Shown here: positions 7,257 through 15,602 of the stretch, in pieces
How the letters are laid out: every line of letters starts with the position of its first letter
How positions within the stretch are numbered: the stretch's first letter is position 1
Assembly (NCBI RefSeq): GCF_003201875.1
Contig: NZ_QJKD01000020.1
Coordinates: forward strand, 44,275-108,274
DNA: 64,000 bases
Direction of reading: 5' to 3'
Origin: Hungatella effluvii
GTDB taxonomy: Bacteria; Bacillota; Clostridia; Lachnospirales; Lachnospiraceae
Program-made: the position numbers and the translations under genes
The notes under the pieces: generated by a model
Databases searched by the model: none
The model's input: only the letters and a program-made list of their open reading frames with translations
What the model was told of the DNA's origin: nothing

Positions 7257-8904
7257 AGAAAAACTGAAGGAGCGTAAGGATTGGGAACTCTGGAAGGAAT
7301 ACTGCGGTTTTCTGGATTTAACCATAGATGAGTTTATGGCGATTCAGAACCGACTTATGCTGGAACAGATTCGTAAATGGAGGACCAGCGGGATCGGTAA
7401 GACGATTTTGAAGGGCCGGAATCCGGAGACGATCGAAGAGTTCCGGAAAATGGTGCCATTAACCTCTTATGAAGACTATGCAGACAGCCTGTCCTTAAAG
7501 GACAAATCCATACTTCCGGACGATCCTGTGGTCTGGATTCAGACGACATGGGAGGGTGGAAGGCATACGATTAAGCTGGCGCCCTATACGCGGAGCATGC
7601 TGGAGACGTACCAGAATAACATGCTTGGCTGCCTGATGCTGTCCACCAGCAGCGGGCGGGGAGACTTCGATGTCAATCCGAAGGATACCATTCTCTACGC
7701 GCTTGCACCACTTCCCTATGCGACGGGAATCTTCCCTCTGCTTCTCAACGATGCGATCAGCATCGAATTTCTTCCACCGGTCAAGGAAGCCCAGAAGATG
7801 TCGTTCAGCGAACGGAATAAAAAGGGCTTTAAAATGGGCTTAAAGAAAGGGATTGACTTCTTCTTTGGCGTCGGAAGCGTCACGTATTACGTCAGTCTCA
7901 GCATCGCGTCTCTCGGTTCCGGACATAAAAGCGGAAGCGGTTCGGGAGGCGGAGACGGAAAAAAGAAGATTTCCATCAGTCCGGCTATGGTGGTCCGGCT
8001 GCTTAAGGCGAAGCATCTGTGCAGGAAAGAGGGGAGAGACTTACTTCCAAAGGATTTGTTCCGTCTGAAGGGCTTTATGTGCGCCGGAACGGACAACCGA
8101 CTCTACCGCGACGATTTGGAGAAGCTGTGGGGCGTGCGCCCCATGGAGATATTTGCCGGAACGGAGCCGACGTGTATCGGAACGGAGATTTGGAGCCGGG
8201 ATGGCATGTACTTTTTCCCGGATGCCTGCTTTTATGAGTTTATCCCGGAAAAGGAGATGGAGCGGAGTCTGGCGGATTCATCTTATGAACCGCGCACCTG
8301 CCTCATGAATGAGGTGGAGGAGGGCGAGAAGTACGAACTTGTGATCTCGGTGCTGAAAGGCGGCGTCTTCATGCGTTACCGTGTGGGGGATGTCTATCGC
8401 TGTATCGCCCTGGAAAATGAGCGGGATCAGGTCCGATTCCCCAGATTCGAATACATAGACCGGATTCCAACGGTGATCGATATTGCCGGATTTACGAGAA
8501 TCACGGAGAATTCCATCGGCCGCGTCATCGGCCTGTCCGGACTGAAGGTGAAGGACTGGGCGGCGGCCAAGGAGATTACGGAGAATAAGCGGCCATATCT
8601 GCACATGTATGTGGAGATGGAGCCGGAGTGCCTGTTTTCATCTGCTGTAACCGTCAACATATTAAAGGAGCACATGGGAGTCTATTTCAAATACGTCGAC
8701 GAGGACTATAAGGACTTGAAGAAGATACTTGGAATCGACCCTCTGGAGATCACGATTCTGCGGTGCGGTACGTTTGATACGTATTACCGCGGGGGTAAGG
8801 AGAAGATGCGGCGGATCAATCCCACCCAGTATGAGATCGGAGAACTTTTAAAGAGTCAGGAACTGGTTTCCGCTTTTGGAAGGAGGCCTGAGAGAAGTGT
8901 ATAA
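7246..8904 (+). CDS. GH3-like acyl-adenylating enzyme
   Basis: 552 residues with the GH3 layout: PLTSYEDYADSL near residue 75, an ATP-binding Ser/Thr-rich loop STSSGRGD (about 129), FAGTEPTCIGTE (about 305), YRVGDVYRC (about 380), and a C-terminal RINPTQYEIGELLKS. Plant GH3 enzymes adenylate acyl acids and conjugate them to amino acids; bacterial members are largely uncharacterised. Residues about 223-242 form a Gly/Ser/Lys linker inside the first domain, which is unusual. ATG 7246 follows GGAGGAGG; the ATG at 7210 lacks a site. The substrate is unknown, but the DegV gene upstream suggests a fatty acid. Confidence 0.82.
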   Translation: MKFEEKLKERKDWELWKEYCGFLDLTIDEFMAIQNRLMLEQIRKWRTSGIGKTILKGRNPETIEEFRKMVPLTSYEDYADSLSLKDKSILPDDPVVWIQTTWEGGRHTIKLAPYTRSMLETYQNNMLGCLMLSTSSGRGDFDVNPKDTILYALAPLPYATGIFPLLLNDAISIEFLPPVKEAQKMSFSERNKKGFKMGLKKGIDFFFGVGSVTYYVSLSIASLGSGHKSGSGSGGGDGKKKISISPAMVVRLLKAKHLCRKEGRDLLPKDLFRLKGFMCAGTDNRLYRDDLEKLWGVRPMEIFAGTEPTCIGTEIWSRDGMYFFPDACFYEFIPEKEMERSLADSSYEPRTCLMNEVEEGEKYELVISVLKGGVFMRYRVGDVYRCIALENERDQVRFPRFEYIDRIPTVIDIAGFTRITENSIGRVIGLSGLKVKDWAAAKEITENKRPYLHMYVEMEPECLFSSAVTVNILKEHMGVYFKYVDEDYKDLKKILGIDPLEITILRCGTFDTYYRGGKEKMRRINPTQYEIGELLKSQELVSAFGRRPERSV

Positions 8905-11416
8905 CTACTCATTTATCTCCGTGACGGCTCTGTTTTGCTACATGATCTTATTTGTGGCGTTCATGGCTGCGCAGAAGACGAAAATCATCCACTCATTTCT
9001 GGTAGTGCTGGCCGCATTTTTACTGTGGACAGGCGGATCCCTTGCCATGCGTATGGAGTTGTGGCCTGGTGTGGAATTCTGGTTCCATTTTTCCATAGTG
9101 GGCCTGATTATTCTGCCCTTTACATTTTTTAACTTTATCTACGCGCTGGTGGATTCGGATGACACCATCCTGTGGTGGTCGTGGCTCATATTGGCAGTCG
9201 TCAACAATGTGGCCAACATCAAATGGGGCTTCTATATTCCGTGCCCGGAAGTGATAAGACTGGTTAACGGATCAGCCGGATTCGTGTACCATATCGGCTG
9301 GCCCATTATTATCCTGTTTATCACCATGTCTTTTCCGATCATCCATATGTTTTACCTGGTGCATAAGTCGTACAGGAAGAACACGGTGGAACGAAATCAG
9401 CTGAAGCCGATCTTTGCGGGTATCGTAATTCTGTTTATCGGCCATGCGGGAACTCTGGTGCCGGTGTTCCGCGGATTCCCGACAGATGTCCTTTCAGGCA
9501 TCATTAATGCGGGATTCATGTTCTATGCATTATATAAAAAGCATTTATTCCGGCTGACGCTCCTGGTTTCCAGGGGGGTGGTCTACGGAATCAGCACGTT
9601 GCTGGTGGCACTGCTGTTTGCCAATTACATTAATCCGCTTCAGGAGTTTATTCAGAGAAACATGCCGGTATTTGCGAAAAGCAGTCTGCTGATTGTAGCG
9701 GTGTGCTTCGCGCTGGTTACATTCTTACTGTCGTCGGTGGTGAAGACATTTATCGATATTCTGTTTACTAAGGGGGAACTGGTCCAGACGGAGAATTTAA
9801 AGAAATTCAGCACAGCAGTGTCAAAGAGCCTTGAGGTGGCAGATATCGTGGAGGAGATCTCGACGGTTATCCAGGAGACGCTGGCGGTAGAGACTATCTA
9901 TATCTGCCTGGCCGACCAGGCGGGAGAGAATTATGAGACGGCGCACAGGTCCCGTCCTATCAGCGGCGTAAACATTACCATACGGGGGGACAACCCGATG
10001 GTGGAGTGGATGCGCCAGAACAGGCGGTGTATCCAGATATCGGAATTCCGCAGGACCGTGCTTTTTAAGTCCATGTGGGAGGAGGAGAAGCAGCTGATCC
10101 GGGAACTGGGAATTCAGTGCATGCTTCCGCTGCAGGACGAGGAAAGCCTCGCTGGAATCGTGCTTCTGGCCTCCAAAAAGAAGGGGAAATCTTACGGCTA
10201 CGATGATTTGAATTTCCTGGAATCAGTCAGTTCCATCGCGTCTATCGCGGTCCGCAACTCCAGGCTGTATGAGAAGGCCTGCATGGAGGCCCGGACGGAT
10301 GAGCTGACCGGACTTTTAAATCGGAAGTATTTCTATGAGCTTTTGAATCAGCAGTATGAGAAGAAGCCGAACAAGGAGCTGGCCCTGATCATCATCAACA
10401 TCGATGACTTTAAGCTGTATAACCAGCTCTACGGCATGAAGGAGGGGGACGCTGCCCTTCAGAATGCGGCGAAGATTATCAGCGCCACGGTGGGAGAGCG
10501 CGGCTATGTGGCACGCTACAGCGGAAAGGAATTTGCGGCAGCGCTACCTGATTTCGATGTGCTGGCGGCCAGGAATATCGCGGAATCCATACGGATGCAG
10601 ATTTTAAATATGAACAAGAGGGCCACGGATTACGCCCTGAAGGTGCTGACTGTGAGCTGCGGGATCTGTACCATCCCATATTCAGCCAGCAACATTAAGC
10701 AGCTGGTGGAGAATGCGGACATGGCTGTGTTTTCCGTGAAGCGGAAGGGGAAAAACGGCGTCATGGTCTATGACATCGGATCCCACATCGACGGAAATGC
10801 AAAGGGCGGTGAACCACTGGTGAGAGAGGATGTCTATACCTCGTACCAGTCCACCATCTATGCGCTGACTGCGGCCATCGACGCCAAGGACCACTATACC
10901 TTCAGCCATTCCAGGCATGTGGCGGAGTACGCGGGGATTCTGGCGAAAGAGTACGGCATGAGTGAAGACTTCATCGAGCTGGTGAGGGAGGCCGGGCTTC
11001 TTCATGATATCGGAAAGATCGGGATTCCGGAACATATTTTAAACAAGCCCGGAAGGCTGGAGCCGGAGGAGTATGAGACCATGAAGGGCCATGTGGAAGC
11101 GGCCATCGGCATCATCCGTAACCTGCCGTCTCTGGACTACGTAATACCGGCCGTTATCGGCCACCATGAGCGGTATGACGGCAAGGGCTACCCAAGGGGA
11201 ATCGCGGGAGAAGATATACCGCTCTCCGCAAGAATTCTCTGCATTGCGGATTCCTTTGACGCCATGGTGTCGAAAAGGTCCTACAAGGACTGCTGCTCCC
11301 TGGAATTTGCCATGGAGGAGATCTTAAAACAGGCCGGAAGGCAGTTTGATCCGCAGCTGGCACCGTTGTTTGTGGAGGCGGTCCGGAAGGGGAAAATCAA
11401 ACCGGAAGAGGAATAA
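8897..11416 (+). CDS. Membrane receptor with 7TM, GAF, degenerate GGDEF and HD-GYP domains
   Basis: 839 residues. The first ~220 form a 7TM sensor of the histidine-kinase 7TM type, with a further membrane segment pair to ~290. A GAF domain follows (about 300-455), then a GGDEF domain whose catalytic loop reads YSGKEF (about 540) and should not make c-di-GMP. The HD-GYP domain is intact: LLHDIGKIG (about 701), then HHERYDGKGYP (about 755), the phosphodiesterase hallmark. It probably degrades c-di-GMP in response to a ligand sensed at the membrane. GTG 8897 has GGAGG 10 bases upstream; an upstream TTG at 8876 is less likely. It overlaps the GH3 gene by 8 bases. Confidence 0.88.
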   Translation: MYNYSFISVTALFCYMILFVAFMAAQKTKIIHSFLVVLAAFLLWTGGSLAMRMELWPGVEFWFHFSIVGLIILPFTFFNFIYALVDSDDTILWWSWLILAVVNNVANIKWGFYIPCPEVIRLVNGSAGFVYHIGWPIIILFITMSFPIIHMFYLVHKSYRKNTVERNQLKPIFAGIVILFIGHAGTLVPVFRGFPTDVLSGIINAGFMFYALYKKHLFRLTLLVSRGVVYGISTLLVALLFANYINPLQEFIQRNMPVFAKSSLLIVAVCFALVTFLLSSVVKTFIDILFTKGELVQTENLKKFSTAVSKSLEVADIVEEISTVIQETLAVETIYICLADQAGENYETAHRSRPISGVNITIRGDNPMVEWMRQNRRCIQISEFRRTVLFKSMWEEEKQLIRELGIQCMLPLQDEESLAGIVLLASKKKGKSYGYDDLNFLESVSSIASIAVRNSRLYEKACMEARTDELTGLLNRKYFYELLNQQYEKKPNKELALIIINIDDFKLYNQLYGMKEGDAALQNAAKIISATVGERGYVARYSGKEFAAALPDFDVLAARNIAESIRMQILNMNKRATDYALKVLTVSCGICTIPYSASNIKQLVENADMAVFSVKRKGKNGVMVYDIGSHIDGNAKGGEPLVREDVYTSYQSTIYALTAAIDAKDHYTFSHSRHVAEYAGILAKEYGMSEDFIELVREAGLLHDIGKIGIPEHILNKPGRLEPEEYETMKGHVEAAIGIIRNLPSLDYVIPAVIGHHERYDGKGYPRGIAGEDIPLSARILCIADSFDAMVSKRSYKDCCSLEFAMEEILKQAGRQFDPQLAPLFVEAVRKGKIKPEEE

Positions 11417-11513
11417 AAGGTGGCTTCGCGCACAGAAAGGTTCTTCCCCGCCTCCGGGTGCGTCCCGGCACAGGAGGAGTTGATATCCCGTGTCCGCCTT
11501 GCTTCCTACTCGC

Positions 11514-11579
11514 CATAAAAATGAACGTGACTGGCGGACACATAATGCGTGTGTTCGCCAGTCACGTTCATTTTTATGA
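11514..11579. terminator. Strong symmetrical hairpin, likely operon terminator
   Basis: A stem of about 28 pairs (cataaaaatgaacgtgactg and onward) with a short loop and a T-run in the downstream arm. It lies about 100 bases after the HD-GYP stop and abuts the family A element. Confidence 0.7.
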
Positions 11580-11745
11580 CTAGTGCCTCCCGGCGTAAAT
11601 ATGTCGGTATATAGTGCCTGATATCCGCGTCAGGTGTGCGTCTGCGAAGCGACGGCGTAGTGGGCGCTACGACTAGCTTCGCAGGCGTGCACCTGGCGTG
11701 GAGAGCGGGTGCTATATGCTGGCGTATTTACGTCGGGAGGCACTG
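11580..11745 (-). repeat. Family A palindromic element, copy 1
   Basis: A 166-base element in the opposite orientation to copies 2 and 3. It begins CTAGTGCC and ends GGCACTGG, with outer arms of about 38 bases that pair. The core is shared with 25035-25199 and 52054-52220, including the segments CGCCGTCGCTTCGC and CACCTGACGC in reverse complement. The core itself folds through GCGAAGC/GCTTCGC and CGTAG/CTACG stems. Confidence 0.85.
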
Positions 11746-11845
11746 GTATCCAGATGGCGGCACACTGGGATATCAACTCCCCCTGTGCCGGGACGCACCC
11801 GGAGGCGGGGAAGAACCTTTCTGTGCGCGAAGCTTTGAATTTAGA

Positions 11846-11922
11846 AAAAGCGAAAAGCGAAAAGCGAAAAACGAAAAGCGAAAAACGAAAAATGAAAAGC
11901 GATGAGCGAAAAACAAAAAAGT
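11846..11922 (+). repeat. Simple tandem repeat of a GAAAARC-like 7-mer
   Basis: About eleven imperfect copies of a purine-only 7-base unit (gaaaagc / gaaaaac), degrading toward the right end. It is non-coding and lies between the inverted repeat and the transpeptidase promoter. Confidence 0.8.
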
Positions 11923-12014
11923 AAAAGTTGGAAGCGGGGGATTGAAAATAAAATTTGTTTTTATATGAGAGAGGATCGTAATAAAAATGTCATAAAATCT
12001 TATCAGAAAAGGGT

Positions 12015-12044
12015 TGGACATCATGCATGGCCATGCGTTATAAT
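12015..12044 (+). promoter_or_regulatory. Promoter of the L,D-transpeptidase gene
   Basis: TGGACA at 12015-12020 and TATAAT at 12039-12044 with an 18-base spacer. A perfect 12-base palindrome GCATGGCCATGC (12024-12035) fills the spacer and could be a regulator site. Confidence 0.65.
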
Positions 12045-12084
12045 AAACACATTAACTAATTGCTAGTAAAGAGGTAGGAATTAA

Positions 12085-13824
12085 ATGGAAAGAGAAAAAC
12101 CACGCAGCAGAAAGAAAAAGCGGCTGGGCGTAAAGTTCTGGGCAGCTGTCTGCGGCGGTATCGCCGTGGCGGCGGCCGCCACGGTTACCGTGCTGTACAT
12201 ACAGACGGGAAAGCAGTATCGTACTGTGTTTTTCCCAAATACGACTATTAACGGCATCGATGCATCGAAGAAGACTGTGGATGAAGTGAAGCAGCTGATC
12301 GCTTCGGGCATCGACGGATATACGTTGACCATCAAAGAGCGGGGCGGCGCAGAGGAAGTGATATCGGGCGATGAAATCGGCCTGGAATCGGTGTTTGACG
12401 GCAGCCTTGAGAGGCTTCTGGAGGAACAGGAGCCCAACGACTGGTTCCGCCATCGGAAGGCGACTCAGACTTTTGAGATCGATACTATGATCCAGTTTAG
12501 TGATGAGAAGCTTACGGGCGTGGTGGATGCGCTGAACTGCTTTGATGAGGCGCAGGTGGTGAAACCACAGGATGCGGTGATGTCAGAGTATGTGTCAGGC
12601 CAGGGATATAGTGTGATTCCTGCGGTAGAGGGCAGCGAACTGGATAGAGAGAAGGTGATGGCCGGTATCGCGGAGGCGGTAAATGGCTTACAGAGAGAGC
12701 TGTCCCTGGAGGAACTGGATGCCTACGTGAAGCCGGGAGTTCCCAGTGACGATGCAGATCTCCTCGCCCGCGTACAGGCGCTTAACAAATTTGTGAATGT
12801 CAGAGTGACTTATACCTTTGGAGACAGCCGGGAGGTGCTGAGCGGCGACACCATCAAGGACTGGATCGGCATCGGAGACGACGGAAACGCCTATGTCAGC
12901 AGCGGGGCGGTCACGGAGTATGTAAAGAGCCTGGCGTCCAAATATGACACCTATAATAAAGCGAAGACCCTCAATACCTCCTATGGAAAGACCGTAAGGA
13001 TTACGGGAGGAAGCTATGGCTGGAGAATCGACCAGTCTGCGGAGGCGGATGAACTGGCGGCCATAATCCGTTCAGGCGAGAGTCAGACTAGAGAACCGGT
13101 CTACAAGCAGAAGGCGGTCAGCCATGGGGCCAATGACTATGGCAGCACCTATGTGGAGATCAACTTGACGGCGCAGCACCTTTTCTATTATAAGGACGGC
13201 AGTCTTGTGGTGGAATCTGACTTTGTGTCGGGCAATGAAGCTAAGGGCTGGGCGACTCCGGCGGGAGTTTATCCCCTGACCTATAAGCAGAAGGACGCGG
13301 TTTTAAAGGGCGAAGATTATAAGACGCCGGTGGATTACTGGATGCCGTTTAACGGCGGGATCGGTCTCCATGATGCGACATGGCGTTCCAGCTTTGGAGG
13401 TACGCTGTATAAGAACGGCGGATCTCACGGCTGTGTCAACCTGCCGCATTCCGTAGCACAGAAGATATTTGAGAACATCTCGGCGGGTACTCCGGTACTC
13501 TGTTACCATCTGGAGGGAACCGAGTCGAAGACCACCTCAACACCGGCGGGCAAGCCAATACAGCCGACGACCGCGGCGCCGGAGACAACGGCGGCCACCA
13601 CTCCGGCGGCTACTACCCCGGCGGCTACGACGGCGTCTCCCGAGACCACAGCCCCGTCTGAGGCTCCTGCGCCCAAGCCGACAGAGAGCCAGACGGCTGC
13701 CCCTACAAAGGCCCCGGAGACGGAAGCTTCGACTACGGCGTCTTCACCAGAGAGCGGAGAGAAGGGACCTGGAGTTCCAACTGGGAGTTCAGGAAATAAA
13801 GAGATTGGACCGGGCGTCTCATGA
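12085..13824 (+). CDS. L,D-transpeptidase with N-terminal peptidoglycan-binding repeats
   Basis: 579 residues. A basic N-terminus and one membrane anchor (about residues 18-42) precede two VanW-type peptidoglycan-binding repeats (about 60-330), then a YkuD catalytic domain (about 350-475) with the nucleophile motif GGSHGCVNLP. A Thr/Pro/Ala-rich tail of about 100 residues ends the protein and probably spans or contacts the wall. It would make 3-3 peptidoglycan cross-links outside the membrane. The catalytic domain is nearly the same as the partial gene at 1-184, which lacks the tail. Confidence 0.92.
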   Translation: MEREKPRSRKKKRLGVKFWAAVCGGIAVAAAATVTVLYIQTGKQYRTVFFPNTTINGIDASKKTVDEVKQLIASGIDGYTLTIKERGGAEEVISGDEIGLESVFDGSLERLLEEQEPNDWFRHRKATQTFEIDTMIQFSDEKLTGVVDALNCFDEAQVVKPQDAVMSEYVSGQGYSVIPAVEGSELDREKVMAGIAEAVNGLQRELSLEELDAYVKPGVPSDDADLLARVQALNKFVNVRVTYTFGDSREVLSGDTIKDWIGIGDDGNAYVSSGAVTEYVKSLASKYDTYNKAKTLNTSYGKTVRITGGSYGWRIDQSAEADELAAIIRSGESQTREPVYKQKAVSHGANDYGSTYVEINLTAQHLFYYKDGSLVVESDFVSGNEAKGWATPAGVYPLTYKQKDAVLKGEDYKTPVDYWMPFNGGIGLHDATWRSSFGGTLYKNGGSHGCVNLPHSVAQKIFENISAGTPVLCYHLEGTESKTTSTPAGKPIQPTTAAPETTAATTPAATTPAATTASPETTAPSEAPAPKPTESQTAAPTKAPETEASTTASSPESGEKGPGVPTGSSGNKEIGPGVS

Positions 13825-13880
13825 CGTCTTGCGGAAGATACGACAATGGGATTTATGCTGTGAAAACTGTCAGAGTATGA

Positions 13881-13932
13881 AGAATGGACCATAGCACGAA
13901 TGTGCTTGATTATTCGTGCGGCGGTCCATTCT
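13881..13932 (+). terminator. Hairpin after the L,D-transpeptidase
   Basis: AGAATGGACC pairs with GGTCCATTCT, and the inner GCACGAAT with ATTCGTGC; a weak T-rich stretch follows. It is probably the main terminator of the gene. Confidence 0.7.
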
Positions 13933-13996
13933 TTCGGTAATCCGGCATTTGTATCGGAGGTCATGATCTGCGGGAAAAACAGGTCATGATGCAGAT

Positions 13997-14030
13997 ATGG
14001 CAGGTAATCACAAGGATTGCCTGCCATTTT
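13997..14030 (+). terminator. Second hairpin with T-run
   Basis: ATGGCAGGTAATC pairs with GATTGCCTGCCAT around a 5-base loop, followed by TTTT. It lies just before the convergent guaA stop and may isolate the two genes. Confidence 0.65.
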
Positions 14031-14052
14031 AGAAAATCGGTATCTTTTTGTA

Positions 14053-15360
14053 TTATTCCCACTCAATCGTAGCCGTAGGCTTCGGACTCAGATCATAGCA
14101 CACACGGTTTACATTCTTCACTTCTTTTAAGATCCTGTCTGTAATCTTTAACAGCACGGCGTAGTCGATCTGTTCAATCGATGCGCTCATGGCGTCGATG
14201 GTGTTGACGGCGCGGAGGATGACCGGATAATCGAAGCATCTGGCATTGTCGCGGACGCCGACGGATTTGAAATCAGGCACGACGGTGAAATACTGCCATA
14301 CGGTCTTGTCCAGTCCGGCATTGGCAAATTCTTCGCGCAGGATGGCGTCGGATTCGCGGACTGCTTCCAGACGTTCTTTTGTGATGGCTCCGAGACAGCG
14401 CACGCCCAGACCAGGACCCGGGAACGGCTGGCGGTATACCATCTCTGCTGGAAGTCCCAGTTCTACGCCGCAGGCGCGGACTTCATCCTTAAACAGCTGA
14501 CGCAGCGGTTCTACCAGTTGGAACTGTAAATCTTCCGGGAGACCGCCTACGTTGTGATGGGATTTGACCATCTTCGCCGTCTTGGTTCCGCTCTCCACGA
14601 TATCGGGATAGATCGTTCCCTGTGCCAGGAATTCGATTCCCTCCAGTTTTCTGGCTTCTTCCTCGAAAACGCGGATAAATTCCGCACCGATAATCTTTCT
14701 TTTCTGCTCCGGATCGGCAACACCGGCCAGCTTGCCAAGGAAACGATCGACAGCGTCCACGTAGACTAAATTAGCGTCAAGCTGATGCTTGAATACGTCG
14801 ATAACGGACTCAGACTCTCCCTTGCGCATCAGGCCGTGATTGACATGGACGCAGGTGAGCTGTTTGCCGATGGCCTTGATTAAAAGGGCGGCCACAACAG
14901 AGCTGTCCACACCGCCGGAGAGTGCAAGAAGAACCTTCTTATCGCCTACCTGGCTGCGGATCAGTTCTACCTGGTCGGCGATGAAATTCGTCATGTTCCA
15001 GTTGGCCTGCGCATGGCAGGTGTCACATACAAATTCTCTTACCAGTGATACTCTTGTCTCTTCGTCCTCTGGCCATTCGGTTACGCTGTTCTCACAGGAT
15101 GCCGGTTCGTGGCCGGCGGCCATGACTGGATAACCCGCCTCGTAGATCTCCGGCAGTACGTCGATCCGCACGCCGTCCACGATATGGTTAGGTCCTCCGT
15201 TTATGATCACGCCCTTGACATTGGGAAGTTTTTTGAGCTCTTCCGCGGTAATGTCATGGGGATAAATTTCGCTGTAGACGCCGACCGCACGGATTTCCCG
15301 CGCCAGCCTTGTATTATCTGTACTTCCCAAATCCAGAATGACTATCATATCCTGTTTCAT
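14053..15360 (-). CDS. guaA: GMP synthase with a truncated glutaminase domain
   Basis: 435 residues, against about 510-525 for usual GuaA. The ATP-pyrophosphatase domain is complete: LALSGGVDSSV (SGG at 148), RQPFPGPGLGVRCLG and the dimerisation domain ending PTATIEWE. It amidates XMP to GMP. The N-terminal class I amidotransferase domain starts normally (VILDLGSTDNTRLAREIR, then GGPNHIVDG) but is only about 110 residues, and the GxCxGxQ nucleophile and the catalytic His-Glu are missing. The enzyme should therefore depend on free ammonia or on a separate glutaminase. The frame is clean, so this is a settled form, not a recent break. Confidence 0.9.
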   Translation of the reverse strand: MKQDMIVILDLGSTDNTRLAREIRAVGVYSEIYPHDITAEELKKLPNVKGVIINGGPNHIVDGVRIDVLPEIYEAGYPVMAAGHEPASCENSVTEWPEDEETRVSLVREFVCDTCHAQANWNMTNFIADQVELIRSQVGDKKVLLALSGGVDSSVVAALLIKAIGKQLTCVHVNHGLMRKGESESVIDVFKHQLDANLVYVDAVDRFLGKLAGVADPEQKRKIIGAEFIRVFEEEARKLEGIEFLAQGTIYPDIVESGTKTAKMVKSHHNVGGLPEDLQFQLVEPLRQLFKDEVRACGVELGLPAEMVYRQPFPGPGLGVRCLGAITKERLEAVRESDAILREEFANAGLDKTVWQYFTVVPDFKSVGVRDNARCFDYPVILRAVNTIDAMSASIEQIDYAVLLKITDRILKEVKNVNRVCYDLSPKPTATIEWE

Positions 15361-15513
15361 AAGTGCCTCCTTTGACCTTCTCTGATGTATTCCTTTTCAT
15401 AACATAACTTGTTATTCTGTGATTGTAATTCTGTAATTGCAACCCTGTAATATAGTGTAGCAGAAAATGAATCGAAGGTAAATGAATTTTTCATGATTTT
15501 GGCAGACTTTCAG

Positions 15514-15569
15514 TAGACAAATGCAGAAATTAGCCGTATAGTATATGATAAATTGTTGCGATTGCAACA
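15514..15569 (+). promoter_or_regulatory. Promoter and palindromic operator of the ABC exporter operon
   Basis: TAGACA at 15514-15519, 17-base spacer, TATAGT at 15537-15542. Just downstream, covering the expected transcription start, lies the perfect palindrome TGTTGC-GATT-GCAACA (15554-15569). Such TTGC-n4-GCAA sites are typical of MarR-family repressors, and a MarR gene follows the exporter genes. Confidence 0.7.
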
Positions 15570-15602
15570 GTTGAAACTGCAAGTGAAGAGATGGAGGCAG
15601 AC

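Larger units (their letters stand above)
11423..11833. repeat. Long inverted repeat enclosing a hairpin and family A copy 1
   Basis: The left arm 11423-11498 and right arm 11756-11833 are complementary over about 76 bases with few mismatches. Between them sit the hairpin at 11514-11579 and the family A element at 11580-11745. The arms are GC-rich and do not resemble the arms of the other elements. No coding potential is convincing in this 668-base intergenic region. Confidence 0.85.
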
